Of a stretch of DNA of 64,000 nt, positions 40,723-49,722 are shown in pieces; position 1 is the stretch's first letter, and every line of letters starts with the position of its first letter. The stretch covers positions 1 to 64,000 of the forward strand of contig NZ_JAJSOK010000037.1 of the NCBI RefSeq assembly GCF_021283305.1, in the 5' to 3' direction. The stretch is from Pseudonocardia kujensis. Lineage in GTDB: Bacteria > Actinomycetota > Actinomycetes > Mycobacteriales > Pseudonocardiaceae. The notes below the pieces were generated by a model. The model had not been told where the DNA came from and did not search any database. It worked only from the letters and a program-made list of their open reading frames with translations. A program made the translations under genes and the position numbers.

Positions 40723-43061
40723 AGCGTCTCGGCGCCCGCCCGGGCCTCGCGGTCGGCCTCGAACAGCGCGGGCAGGGTGCCCTCCCACGCCGCGCGCAGC
40801 TCGGCGAGCGGCAGCGGGGCGACGTCGTCGATCGCGAGCCCGGCGCCCGCCGCCTCGCTCGCGCCGACCGTGCCGAGACGCTCGGCGGGGACACCGGCCT
40901 CGGCCGCCGCGGCGAGCAGCTCGTCGGCCGCCTCGGGGGCCACCGTGACCAGTACGCGCCCGGTGCTCTCCGAGAACAGGGCGACGAACGGGTCCACCGC
41001 CAGCGCTGCCGGCAGCGCGACGGTCGCACCGTGCCCGCCGACCAGGGCCGCCTCGACCAGGGCCTGGGCCAGGCCGCCCTCGGACAGGTCGTGGCTGCCG
41101 GTCAGCACGCCGGCCTGCGCGACCAGCAGCTGCGCCAGCCGCTGCTCGTGCGCCAGGTCGACCGCCGGGGGCTCGCCGCCGAGGTGCCCGTGCACCACGT
41201 GCGCCCACTCGCTGCCGCCCAGCTCGTCGGCCGTCGACCCGAGCAGGACGACGACGTCGCCCTCGCGGCGGAAGCCGGAGGGGACGCGGGCGGCCACGTC
41301 GTCGATCACGCCGAGCACGCCGACGACCGGGGTCGGCAGGATCGCCTGGGTACCCGTCTGGTTGTAGAAGCTGACGTTCCCGCCGGTGACAGGGATGCCG
41401 AGCTGTGCGCAGCCGTCGGCCAGACCGCGGACGGCCTCGGAGAACTGCCACATGACGTGGGGGTCCTCCGGCGAGCCGAAGTTCAGGCAGTTGGTCACGG
41501 CGAGCGGCACGGAGCCCGAGGTCGCGACGTTGCGGTAGGCCTCGGCCAGGGCGAGCTGCGCCCCCGCGTAGGGGTTCAGGGCCGCGAACCGGGCGTTGCA
41601 GTCGGTGGCGACGGCGATCCCGCGGCCGGTGGACTCGTCGACCCGGACCACGCCAGCGTCGGCGGGCTGCGCGGCGGCGGTGTTGCCGCGGACGTACCGG
41701 TCGTACTGGTCGGTGACCCACGCGCGGCTGCAGAGGTTCGGCGAGGCGGCCATGCGGAGGATCTCCGCGCGCAGCTCGGAGGGCGCCGACGGCCGGGGCA
41801 GCGCGGCCGGGGTGTCGGCCACCAGCTCGTCCTGGCCGGGGCCCCGTTCGACGGGCCGCCGGTAGACGGGGCCGTCGTGCGCGACGGTGCGCGGCGGCAC
41901 GTCGACCACGGTCTCGCCGTGGAAGTCGATGACCAGCCGGTCCCCGTCGGTGACCTCGCCGATCACCGTGGCGATCGTGTCCCACTTGCGGCAGACGGCC
42001 ATGAACGCCTCGACGTTCTCCGGCGCCACGACCGCGCACATCCGCTCCTGCGACTCGCTGGAGAGGATCTCGGCGGGGGTCATCCCGGCGGCGCGCAGCG
42101 GGACGGCGTCGAGGTCGATGTGCATGCCACCGTCGCCGGCGCTGGCCAGCTCGGAGGTGGCGCAGGAGAGGCCGGCGCCGCCGAGGTCCTGGATGCCGAC
42201 CACCAGCCCGGCGTGGAACAGCTCCAGGCAGCACTCGATGAGCACCTTCTCGGTGAACGGGTCGCCCACCTGCACGCTCGGCAGCTTCTTGCGGCCGGTG
42301 CCCTCGCCGAAGGTCTCGCTGGCCAGCACCGAGACGCCGCCGATGCCGTCGAGCCCGGTCCGGGCGCCGAACAGGATGATCTTGTTGCCGGTGCCGGAGG
42401 CGAAGGCCAGGTGCAGGTCCTCGGTCCGCATCGCGCCCACGCACAGGGCGTTGACCAGCGGGTTGCCGGCATAGCTGGCGTCGAACACGACCTCGCCGCC
42501 GACGTTGGGCAGCCCCAGGCAGTTGCCGTAGCCGCCGATCCCGGCGACCACGCCGGGCAGCACCCGCGCGGTGTCCGGGGCGTCGGCAGGGCCGAAGCGC
42601 AGCGGGTCGCCGACCGCGATCGGCCGCGCCCCCATCGCCATGATGTCCCGGACGATGCCGCCCACACCGGTCGCGGCGCCCTGGTAGGGCTCGACGTACG
42701 ACGGGTGGTTGTGCGACTCGACCTTGAACGTGACGGCCCACCCGTCGCCGATGTCGACCACGCCGGCGTTCTCGCCGATTCCGGCGAGCATCTTCTCCTT
42801 CATGGCGTCGGTCGTGGTCTCCCCGAAGTAGCGCAGGTGGACCTTCGAGGACTTGTAGGAGCAGTGCTCGCTCCACATCACCGAGTACATCGCCAGCTCG
42901 GCGTCCGTGGGCCGACGGCCCAGGATCTCGCGGATGCGGGCGTACTCGTCGTCCTTGAGGCCGAGCTCGCGGAAGGGCTGCGGCTGGTCGGGCGAGGCCG
43001 CGGCGTTCGCGACGGTGTCGATCGGGATGTCGGTGACGGTGCGGGCGTCGAGCTCGGTCAC
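40719..43061 (-). CDS. purL: Phosphoribosylformylglycinamidine synthase subunit PurL (small type)
   Basis: A 780-residue synthetase subunit that uses ATP and ammonia from PurQ to make FGAM. The length and the absence of a glutaminase domain match the PurS/PurQ/PurL type. Motifs are MYSVMWSEHCSYKSSKVHLR, SHNHPSYVEPYQGAATGVGG, LGLPNVGGEVVFD, LGGAGLSCATSELA and the second-half VTGGNVSFYNQTG. GTG 43061 is preceded by TACGCT with 7 bases between, so the gene is likely leaderless. It ends with a 4-base overlap into the SCP2-like gene. Confidence 0.97.
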   Translation of the reverse strand: MTELDARTVTDIPIDTVANAAASPDQPQPFRELGLKDDEYARIREILGRRPTDAELAMYSVMWSEHCSYKSSKVHLRYFGETTTDAMKEKMLAGIGENAGVVDIGDGWAVTFKVESHNHPSYVEPYQGAATGVGGIVRDIMAMGARPIAVGDPLRFGPADAPDTARVLPGVVAGIGGYGNCLGLPNVGGEVVFDASYAGNPLVNALCVGAMRTEDLHLAFASGTGNKIILFGARTGLDGIGGVSVLASETFGEGTGRKKLPSVQVGDPFTEKVLIECCLELFHAGLVVGIQDLGGAGLSCATSELASAGDGGMHIDLDAVPLRAAGMTPAEILSSESQERMCAVVAPENVEAFMAVCRKWDTIATVIGEVTDGDRLVIDFHGETVVDVPPRTVAHDGPVYRRPVERGPGQDELVADTPAALPRPSAPSELRAEILRMAASPNLCSRAWVTDQYDRYVRGNTAAAQPADAGVVRVDESTGRGIAVATDCNARFAALNPYAGAQLALAEAYRNVATSGSVPLAVTNCLNFGSPEDPHVMWQFSEAVRGLADGCAQLGIPVTGGNVSFYNQTGTQAILPTPVVGVLGVIDDVAARVPSGFRREGDVVVLLGSTADELGGSEWAHVVHGHLGGEPPAVDLAHEQRLAQLLVAQAGVLTGSHDLSEGGLAQALVEAALVGGHGATVALPAALAVDPFVALFSESTGRVLVTVAPEAADELLAAAAEAGVPAERLGTVGASEAAGAGLAIDDVAPLPLAELRAAWEGTLPALFEADREARAGAETL

Positions 43062-43068
43062 GGGTACC

Positions 43069-43074
43069 AGCGTA
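43069..43074 (-). promoter_or_regulatory. -10 element of purL (leaderless)
   Basis: TACGCT on the minus strand, 7 bases before the purL GTG. Confidence 0.55.
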
Positions 43075-43271
43075 AACGCCGCGGAGGACTGGTCTCGCGA
43101 GCCGTCCGTCACCCGGGCACGTGACGCGCTTCGTCCGGTTCGCGACGATCCCGACGGACGAGGGGACGGCCGTGCGCGCCGAGGCCTGGTCACCGGCCGT
43201 TCGACCCGGTCCGCCGCGGCCGGATCCCGGGTAACGTCGGTCACGAGGGGCGGGTGCGGAGGAGGCCGGTC

Positions 43272-43667
43272 GTGTCGAAGGTCGTGCTGCGGATCGCGCA
43301 GATCGTCGGGGTGCTCGTGCTGGCGGGGATCGCGATCAGCGTGGCCGTCGGGCTGGTGCAGTGGCTCCTGGGGATCGCGCTGATCGTCGCGATCCCGGTG
43401 GGGGCCTACTGGATCTACAAGCAGGTCAAGGCGCGCAGGCAGCCGCCGGCGCTGGCCACGGGCGCTCCCGTGACGCTCGGCCCGGGCTCCACGGCGAGCG
43501 GGACGGCCCGCGCCACCGACCGGCGGGCGGAGCTGGAGGGCCGCGCGGTGCTCGACGCCTCCGGCCGCTGCGGGTGGTGCGGCTCGGCGACCCTGCACAA
43601 GGACGAGTTCGGCTTCCCGACCACGCCGCTCAACTACCACCGCGCCGAGATCGACGCGATGCTCTGA
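43272..43667 (+). CDS. Small membrane protein with a C-terminal CxxC motif
   Basis: A 131-residue protein. Two hydrophobic helices (about 8-45, IAQIVGVLVLAGIAISVAVG; LLGIALIVAIPVGAYWIY) are followed by a basic linker (KQVKARRQ). The small C-terminal cytoplasmic domain has one CGWCG knuckle near Cys 104 and the end TPLNYHRAEIDAML. A single CxxC could be a redox pair or half of a zinc site. GTG 43272 has GGAGGAGG upstream. I do not recognise the family. Confidence 0.7.
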   Translation: MSKVVLRIAQIVGVLVLAGIAISVAVGLVQWLLGIALIVAIPVGAYWIYKQVKARRQPPALATGAPVTLGPGSTASGTARATDRRAELEGRAVLDASGRCGWCGSATLHKDEFGFPTTPLNYHRAEIDAML

Positions 43668-43683
43668 CCCGCCCGGGCGGACC

Positions 43684-44133
43684 TCAGGTGCCGGGCAGCT
43701 TGACCACGCTGACGAAGAAGTGGTCGATCTGCTTGATGGCCTCGATGAAGCCGTCGAAGTCGACCGGCTTGGTCACGTAGGCGTTCGCGTGCAGCTGGTA
43801 GCTGCGCAGCACGTCCTCCTCGGCCTGCGAGGTGGTGAGCACGATGACCGGGATCGAGCGCAGCTCCTCGTCCGCCTTGACCTCGGCGAGCACCTCGCGA
43901 CCGTCGCGGCGGGGCAGGTTGAGGTCGAGCAGGATCAGGTCCGGCCGCGGGCTGTCCCGGTAGGGCTCCTCGTTGCGCAGGTAGGCCAGCGCGGCCGCGC
44001 CGTCGGTGACGACGTCGAGCCGGTTGTGCAGGTGCTCCTCGAAGGCCTCGCGGGTCATGAGGACGTCGCCCGGGTCGTCCTCGACCAGCAGGACGTTGAC
44101 GACGCGGGCGGGATCGGTGAGGGCTTCGCTCAC
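43684..44133 (-). CDS. Single-domain response regulator (Rcp1/CheY-like)
   Basis: A 149-residue receiver domain with no output domain. The acidic pocket is in VLLVEDDPGDVLM, the phospho-acceptor Asp in LILLDLNLPRRDG, the Thr/Ser in IVLTTSQ and the Lys in NAYVTKPVD. This subtype is normally the partner of phytochrome-like histidine kinases. Its GTG overlaps the stop of the kinase gene (GTGA). It probably passes the phosphate on, or binds a target, rather than DNA. Confidence 0.92.
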   Translation of the reverse strand: MSEALTDPARVVNVLLVEDDPGDVLMTREAFEEHLHNRLDVVTDGAAALAYLRNEEPYRDSPRPDLILLDLNLPRRDGREVLAEVKADEELRSIPVIVLTTSQAEEDVLRSYQLHANAYVTKPVDFDGFIEAIKQIDHFFVSVVKLPGT

Positions 44134-45779
44134 GAGGACTCCTTGCTCGGGACCGCGCCGGCGAGGGCCGGGTCGGCGGGGGGCGGGGCGGCCGGGGACA
44201 CCGGCAGGGTCAGGCGGAAGGTGGTGCCGGGCTCGTCCGCCGCGCCGTGGTCGACCCAGATTCGGCCACCGTGGAACTCGACGATCTTCTTGGCCAGGGC
44301 CAGCCCGATGCCGGTCCCGGCGTAGACCTCCCGGCCGTGGAGCCGCTGGAAGATCACGAAGATCTTGTCGACGAACTCGGGCTCGATCCCGATGCCGTTG
44401 TCCGACACCGAGATCTCCCACTCGTCGCCGCGCAGCACGGCGTCGACGCGCACGAGCGGCGGCACGTCGGCGCGGTGGAACTTCAGCGCGTTGCCGATCA
44501 GGTTCATCAGCAGCTGCTGAATCAGCGACGGATCGCCCGGCACGGTCGGCAGGCCGTCTGCGATCGCGACCTCGCCGCCCGTCTCCTCCACGGCGGAGGC
44601 CAGCTGGGTCGCGGCGGCCCGGGCGACCTTGTTCAGGTCGACCGGCTCGAAGCCGGTGGTGGTGCGGCCGACGCGGGAGAAGGCCAGCAGGTCGTTGATC
44701 AGCCGCTGCATGCGCTGCGCGCCGTCGACCGCGAACTCGATGTACTGGTCGGCCCGCTCGTCGAGCTTGCCGCCGTAGCGCCGCTGCAGCAGCTGGCAGA
44801 AGCTCGACACCTTGCGCAGCGGTTCCTGCAGGTCGTGGCTGGCGACGTAGGCGAACTGCTCCAGATCGCGGTTGGAGCGCTCGAGGTCGCGGGTGCGGTC
44901 GTCGAGCTGCGCGTTGGCCTCCTGCAGCTCGTCGACCTCGCGCTGGATGTGCGAGCGCATCGCCTCGACGTCGGCGCCGAGCTCCACGATCTCCCGCGGG
45001 CCGCTGCCGAGCACCCGCGTGCCGACCGAACCCTGGACCACCTGCCGGGTCTGCCCCGCGAGCCGGCGGATCGGGCTGAGGATGACCTTGCGCAGCCCGA
45101 TCGCGGCGAGGAGCAGGAACACCGCGGCCACGACCGTGATCGCGATCCCGACGACGGCCAGGAAGGTGATCGACGAGTCGAGCCGCTGCCGGGCGGCCAG
45201 CCGCTCGTCCTGCAGACCGACCAGCAGCCCGGCAGAGGCCGCACGGACCTCGTTGAACAGCTGCCGGCCCTGCTGGGCGTCCGGGATCGGCGCGCCGGTC
45301 CGGGCCGCGGCGATCGTGGGTTCGGCGTAGTCGCGCCGCCAGGTGTCCGCCGCGGTCTCGACCCGCTGCAGCGCCGTGCCGAGACCGGCGCCCGGGAAGG
45401 TCCGGTCGAACGGCCGGAGCACGTCGACGGCCGCCGCTTCGGCGGCCCGGCCGTTCACGTACGGGGCGAGGAACTCGTCGTTGGCCAGGATGGTGTAGCC
45501 GCGGACGCCGGTCTCCTGGTCGAGCAGCGCCGCGGACAGGTTCTGCCCGGCGGTGACGGCCGGGGTGACGTCGTCGTAGAGCGCGGTGCGGGCGCCGGCG
45601 ATCCGCATGACTGCCCACGCGCCGAGCGCGACCGCGAGCACGGACAGCAGCCCGAGGATCGTGGCGCCGACGGTGAACCAGCGGCGCAGCGTCCAGCGCT
45701 GCTGCGCGTCCTCCATCGTGGCCGGGTCGAGGCGCAGCCGGACCGGTCGACGCCGGCGGGCGGGAGCGGGCGCGGTCAC
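44130..45779 (-). CDS. CHASE3-HAMP sensor histidine kinase
   Basis: A 549-residue membrane kinase. Helix 1 (about 34-58), an extracellular CHASE3 domain (about 65-200, DQETGVRGYTILANDEFLAP) and helix 2 (about 207-228) are followed by HAMP (SPIRRLAGQTRQVV) and a coiled coil. HisKA has the phospho-acceptor in YVASHDLQEPLRKVSSFCQL, and HATPase has NLIGNALKFHR, DNGIGI and GTGIGLALAKKIVEFHGG. It overlaps the PP2C gene upstream and the receiver gene downstream by four bases each, so the three are translated as one cassette. The stimulus is unknown. Confidence 0.93.
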   Translation of the reverse strand: MTAPAPARRRRPVRLRLDPATMEDAQQRWTLRRWFTVGATILGLLSVLAVALGAWAVMRIAGARTALYDDVTPAVTAGQNLSAALLDQETGVRGYTILANDEFLAPYVNGRAAEAAAVDVLRPFDRTFPGAGLGTALQRVETAADTWRRDYAEPTIAAARTGAPIPDAQQGRQLFNEVRAASAGLLVGLQDERLAARQRLDSSITFLAVVGIAITVVAAVFLLLAAIGLRKVILSPIRRLAGQTRQVVQGSVGTRVLGSGPREIVELGADVEAMRSHIQREVDELQEANAQLDDRTRDLERSNRDLEQFAYVASHDLQEPLRKVSSFCQLLQRRYGGKLDERADQYIEFAVDGAQRMQRLINDLLAFSRVGRTTTGFEPVDLNKVARAAATQLASAVEETGGEVAIADGLPTVPGDPSLIQQLLMNLIGNALKFHRADVPPLVRVDAVLRGDEWEISVSDNGIGIEPEFVDKIFVIFQRLHGREVYAGTGIGLALAKKIVEFHGGRIWVDHGAADEPGTTFRLTLPVSPAAPPPADPALAGAVPSKESS

Positions 45780-46957
45780 TCGTCGCCCGCGAGGTCGGTG
45801 AGCAGCAGCATGGCGACGTCGTCGGCGAGCGGACCGCCGTTGATCCGCTCGACGTGCTCGACGAGCCTGCCCGGAAGCTCGGACATCGGGGTGTCCCGCT
45901 CCTTCCCGAGCACCTCGATCAGCCCTTCCTGCCAGAGCAGCTCGTCGGGCCGGGCGCCCCGGCCCTCGATCAGCCCGTCGGTGAACAGGAGCAGCGCCCA
46001 TCCCGGCGCCAGCTCGACCACCTCGGGTTCCCACTTCGCGTCCCGCAGTACCCCGAGCGGCACGCCGACACGCGGGCGCAGCGACACCGGCTCGGGCCGC
46101 AAGGCGACGGGGGGCGGGTGGCCGGCCGCGCGGATCAGCACCCGGTCGCCGCCCGCGGGGGCGGGGTCGAACGTGAGCGTGCAGACGGTGGTGAACAGGG
46201 TGCGCTCGTGCCGCTCGCTGACCAGCACCTCCTGCAGCTTCGGCAACACCTGGGGCTCGTCGACGCCGGCCAGCACCAGCGCGCGCCAGGAGACCCGAAG
46301 CAGGGCACCGAGCGCGGCCTCGTCGGGGCCGTGGCCGGAGACGTCGCCGATGATCGCGTGCACGGTGCCCGACGGCCCGCGGACGGCGTCGAAGAAGTCC
46401 CCGCCGATCACGGCGCGGGTACGCCCGGAACGGTAGAAGGAGCGGCCGCGCACGGTGCTGCCGTCGAGCAGCAGCGAAGGCAGCAGGCCGCGCTCGAGAC
46501 GCACCGACTCCGCGGCCACCAGCTGCTCCTCGCGCAGCCGCACCATGCTCGCCTCGGCGCGGCGGCGCTCGACGGCGTAGCGGATCGCCCGGATCAGCAC
46601 GGCGCCGTCGGCCTTGTTCTTCACCAGGTAGTCCTGCGCGCCGACGCCGACCGCGGCGATCCCGAGGTGCTCGTCGTCGAGCCCGGTGAGCACGCACACG
46701 GCGGCGGACGGATCCGCCTGCAGCACCTCGCGCAGCCCGTCGAGCCCGCTCACCCCGGGCAGGTTGAGGTCCAGCAGCACGCAGTCCGCGGCCGGCAGCA
46801 GGTTCCGCTCGACGACCGCGCGCACGGACTCCGCGACGATGACCCGCACGGACGGGTCGACCTCGGCGAGCAGTTCCTGCACGAGGAAGACGTCACCGGG
46901 GTCGTCCTCGACCAGCAGGACCCGGTGGCTGGCCGCACCGGGCAGGGGTCGGGTCAC
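45776..46957 (-). CDS. Receiver-PP2C (SpoIIE/RsbU-like) serine phosphatase
   Basis: A 393-residue protein. The receiver domain (about 10-125) has VLLVEDDPGDVFLV and the phospho-acceptor VLLDLNLPGVSG. A coiled segment follows, then a PP2C/SpoIIE phosphatase domain (about 160-390) with the metal motifs GGDFFDAV, IGDVSGHGPDEAA, LFTDGLIEGRG and ADDVAMLLL. It probably dephosphorylates an anti-sigma-factor antagonist when its receiver is phosphorylated. GTG 46957 is chosen; the longer frame has no conserved residues. First gene of the three-gene signalling cassette. Confidence 0.92.
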   Translation of the reverse strand: MTRPLPGAASHRVLLVEDDPGDVFLVQELLAEVDPSVRVIVAESVRAVVERNLLPAADCVLLDLNLPGVSGLDGLREVLQADPSAAVCVLTGLDDEHLGIAAVGVGAQDYLVKNKADGAVLIRAIRYAVERRRAEASMVRLREEQLVAAESVRLERGLLPSLLLDGSTVRGRSFYRSGRTRAVIGGDFFDAVRGPSGTVHAIIGDVSGHGPDEAALGALLRVSWRALVLAGVDEPQVLPKLQEVLVSERHERTLFTTVCTLTFDPAPAGGDRVLIRAAGHPPPVALRPEPVSLRPRVGVPLGVLRDAKWEPEVVELAPGWALLLFTDGLIEGRGARPDELLWQEGLIEVLGKERDTPMSELPGRLVEHVERINGGPLADDVAMLLLTDLAGDE

Positions 46958-47012
46958 GAACGGCCTCTCGGTCGGTGGAGCGGACCGCCAGCCTAATGGG
47001 GCGCAGTCGATC

Positions 47013-47699
47013 TCAGGCCGCGGGAGCACCCGCGAGCGTGCCCAGGACCGAGGTGAACAAACCCAACCCCTGCTCGGAGGGCCCGGTGAGCAGGTCGATG
47101 GCGTGCTCCGGGTGCGGCATGAGGCCCACGACCCGGCCGTTCTCGGAGGTGACGCCGGCGATGTCGGCCGCGGAGCCGTTGGGGTTGCCGCCGACGTAGC
47201 GGAACACCACGCGGCCCTCGGCCTCCAGCGCCTTCAACGTGTCCGGTGCGGCGACGAAGCGGCCCTCGGCGTTCTTCACCGGGACGAGGATCTCCTCGCC
47301 CCGGGTGAAGCCGCTGGTCCAGGCGGTCTCGGCGTTCTCGACGCGGAGCCTCTGGTCCCGGCAGACGAAGTGCAGCTTCTCGTTGCGGGTCAGCGCACCC
47401 GGCAGCAGCCCGGCCTCGCAGAGGATCTGGAAGCCGTTGCAGATGCCGAGCACCGGCAGGCCCTTGGCTGCCCCCTCGACGACCTCGCGCATGATCGGCG
47501 CGAGGCTCGCGATCGCGCCGGCGCGCAGGTAGTCGCCGTAGGAGAAGCCCCCGGGGACCACGACGGCGTCCACGCCCTGCAGGTCGTGGTCGCCGTGCCA
47601 GAGGGCGACGGGCTCGGCGCCGGCGTAGCGGACCGCGCGCGAGGCGTCGACGTCGTCGAGCGTGCCGGGAAACGTGATGACGCCGATCCGGGTGCTCAT
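47013..47699 (-). CDS. purQ: Phosphoribosylformylglycinamidine synthase glutaminase PurQ
   Basis: A 228-residue class I glutamine amidotransferase that supplies ammonia to PurL. The nucleophile is in VLGICNGFQIL and the His-x-Glu of the triad in MPHPEHAIDLLTG. It begins MSTRIGVITFPGTLDDVDAS. Its ATG overlaps the purS stop (ATGA). PurL is 4 kb further on, separated by the phosphatase-kinase cassette and a small membrane-protein gene, so the subunits are not in one operon. Confidence 0.97.
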   Translation of the reverse strand: MSTRIGVITFPGTLDDVDASRAVRYAGAEPVALWHGDHDLQGVDAVVVPGGFSYGDYLRAGAIASLAPIMREVVEGAAKGLPVLGICNGFQILCEAGLLPGALTRNEKLHFVCRDQRLRVENAETAWTSGFTRGEEILVPVKNAEGRFVAAPDTLKALEAEGRVVFRYVGGNPNGSAADIAGVTSENGRVVGLMPHPEHAIDLLTGPSEQGLGLFTSVLGTLAGAPAA

Positions 47700-47926
47700 A
47701 CCCGCGTCACCGTCCAGTCCTCGATCACCGGGTTGGCCAGCAGGTCGCCGGCGATGCGGTGCAGGGTCTCGTCGTCGACCGAGTCGTCGACCTCGAGCTC
47801 GAAGTGCTTGCCCTGCCGCACCTCGATGCCGGACACGCCGATCCGGGTGAGCGCGCGCGAGACCGCCTGGCCCTGCACGTCCAGGATCTCGGGCTTGGGC
47901 ATCACGTCCACGACCACTCTCGCCAC
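47696..47926 (-). CDS. purS: PurS subunit of FGAM synthase
   Basis: A 76-residue protein (VARVVVDVMPKPEILDVQGQ ... GKHFELEVDD) that dimerises and bridges PurQ to PurL in the actinobacterial and Bacillus complex. GTG 47926 lies 7 bases after TAGGCT, a leaderless promoter. The end overlaps purQ by four bases. The length is typical (about 80). Confidence 0.95.
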   Translation of the reverse strand: MARVVVDVMPKPEILDVQGQAVSRALTRIGVSGIEVRQGKHFELEVDDSVDDETLHRIAGDLLANPVIEDWTVTRV

Positions 47927-47933
47927 GCCGTCA

Positions 47934-47939
47934 AGCCTA
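47934..47939 (-). promoter_or_regulatory. -10 element of purSQ (leaderless)
   Basis: TAGGCT on the minus strand, 7 bases before the purS GTG. Confidence 0.55.
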
Positions 47940-48046
47940 CGGTGAACTGGGACGACGACGCCGCCCCGCCCGGGTGAGGCTGCTGACACGCGGCGGGCAC
48001 CCGGCCGCGCATGCCGCCCGCGCCGGGGCGGAGCAGGCTGGGGGGT

Positions 48047-48685
48047 ATGCAACTCACGCACTACGGCCACGCCTGCGTGCTCGTCGACACCGGTTCCGCG
48101 CGCCTGCTGTTCGACCCGGGCGCCTTCTCGACCGGCTTCGAGCCGCTGACCGGCCTCGACGCGATCCTCGTGACCCACCAGCACTTCGACCACCTCGACG
48201 CCGACCGGCTCGCCGCGCTCCTGCGGGCCAATCCGGACGCCAGGCTGATCGTCGACGACGGCACCGCCGGGCAGCTCAACGGCCCGGAGTACGAGACCAC
48301 CGCCCCCGGCGCGGTGCTCGAGGTCGCCGGCGCGCGGATCGAGGTGGTCGGCGACGGCGACCACGCCGTGATCCACCCGGACATCCCGGTCATCCGCAAC
48401 AACGGCTACCTGGTCGACGACACCCTCCTGCACCCGGGCGACGCCTACGTCCCCCTGCCCGAGGGCCGCGACCCCGTCGACACCCTGCTGCTCCCGACGG
48501 GTGCGCCGTGGCTCAAGGCCGGCGACGCCGTGGACTACCTGCGGGCCATGACCCCGCGCACCGCCGTCCCGATCCACGAGGCGGTGCTCGCCAACCCGGC
48601 GATGCACTACGGCCTGTTCACCAACCTCGCCCCGAAGGAGACCACGGTCGCGGTGCTGGACCGGGAGAAGCCGACCGCCGTCTGA
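48047..48685 (+). CDS. Metallo-beta-lactamase-fold hydrolase (UlaG-like)
   Basis: A 212-residue cytoplasmic hydrolase. It starts MQLTHYGHACVLVDTGSARL. The metal motif is THQHFDHLDADRL (HxHxDH type), with a later His in LLHPGDAYVP and another in VPIHEAVL. The compact form without extra domains is that of UlaG-like MBL proteins, which cleave small substrates such as lactones or phosphoesters. CAGGCT lies 7 bases before ATG 48047, close to the leaderless pattern. It is divergent from purS. The substrate is not known. Confidence 0.87.
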   Translation: MQLTHYGHACVLVDTGSARLLFDPGAFSTGFEPLTGLDAILVTHQHFDHLDADRLAALLRANPDARLIVDDGTAGQLNGPEYETTAPGAVLEVAGARIEVVGDGDHAVIHPDIPVIRNNGYLVDDTLLHPGDAYVPLPEGRDPVDTLLLPTGAPWLKAGDAVDYLRAMTPRTAVPIHEAVLANPAMHYGLFTNLAPKETTVAVLDREKPTAV

Positions 48686-48748
48686 CCCCTTGACCTCGAC
48701 CCGGCTTCAGCTCCGAGGGTGGGCACGTCGACGACCCGAGGAGGAGAC

Positions 48749-49714
48749 GTGCTGGTCATCAGGGTGGACGAGTTCGGCGGTCCCGAGGTGCTGCAACCGG
48801 TCGAGGTGCCGGACCCGGTCCCGGGTCCCGGCGAGGTCGTGGTGGAGGTCGAGGCAGCGGGGGTGCTCACCCTCGACACCCTGATCCGCCGCGGCGGGGC
48901 GCCGGGGCCCCGGTTCGCCACCCCGCTCCCCTACTTCCCCGGGCGCGGGGCGGCGGGCCGGATCCGGGCCGTCGGCGCGGGCGTGGACCCCGGCCGGCTG
49001 GGGCAGCGGGTCCTGGCCGACGTCGAGGGCGGAGCCTACGCCGAGCAGCTCGTGGCCCCGGTCGGCGCCCTCCTGCCCGTACCCGAGGGGCTGGAGGCCG
49101 CCGAGGCGATGGTGATGCTGCACGACGGCGGCACGGCGCTCGCGGTCTTCGGCGACGTCGGCGTGCGCCCCGGCGAGCTCGTGCTGGTCCTCCCGGCGGC
49201 GGGCGGCGTGGGCAGCCTGCTCGTCCAGCTCGCACGCAGCACCGGGGCGCGGGTGCTCGCCGCGGCACGGGGTGCGGAGAAGCTCGCGCTGGCCCGGTCG
49301 CTCGGCGCGGACCTCGCCGTCGACTACGGCGAGGCCGGGTGGGCCGACGCCGTCCGCCGGAGGGTCGGCCTGGTCGACGTCGTCGTGGACGGGGTCGGCG
49401 GCGCGCTCGGGCGGGCCGCGTTCGGCCTGGTCGCCGAGGGCGGCCGCTACTCCAACTACGGCATGGCGGGTGGCCCGCCGACCGAGGTGGACCCGGCGGA
49501 GGCGTACTCCCGGGGTGTCTCGGTGCGGGGCCTCGAGCAGCTCGCCGGGTCCGGGGGCGGCCGCCGGGCGCGTCAGGAGCGGATGCTGCGGGAGGCGGCC
49601 GCCGGGCGGATCCGGCCGGTGGTCGGGCGGCGGTTCCCGCTGGCGAAGGCGGCCGACGCGCACACCGCGCTGCAGGACCGCGAGATCGTCGGCAAGGCCG
49701 TGCTGGTCCCCTGA
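48749..49714 (+). CDS. Zinc-type alcohol dehydrogenase family / quinone oxidoreductase
   Basis: A 321-residue NADPH-dependent MDR enzyme. The N-terminal GroES-like part has PGPGEVVVEVEAAGV, and the nucleotide fold has LVLPAAGGVGSLLVQLARST (AAGGVG) and VVVDGVGGALGRAAF. The catalytic and structural zinc cysteines are absent, so it belongs to the quinone-oxidoreductase branch. GTG 48749 follows GAGGAGGAG. A stand-alone gene ended by a large hairpin. Confidence 0.9.
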   Translation: MLVIRVDEFGGPEVLQPVEVPDPVPGPGEVVVEVEAAGVLTLDTLIRRGGAPGPRFATPLPYFPGRGAAGRIRAVGAGVDPGRLGQRVLADVEGGAYAEQLVAPVGALLPVPEGLEAAEAMVMLHDGGTALAVFGDVGVRPGELVLVLPAAGGVGSLLVQLARSTGARVLAAARGAEKLALARSLGADLAVDYGEAGWADAVRRRVGLVDVVVDGVGGALGRAAFGLVAEGGRYSNYGMAGGPPTEVDPAEAYSRGVSVRGLEQLAGSGGGRRARQERMLREAAAGRIRPVVGRRFPLAKAADAHTALQDREIVGKAVLVP

Positions 49715-49722
49715 GTCCCCGG

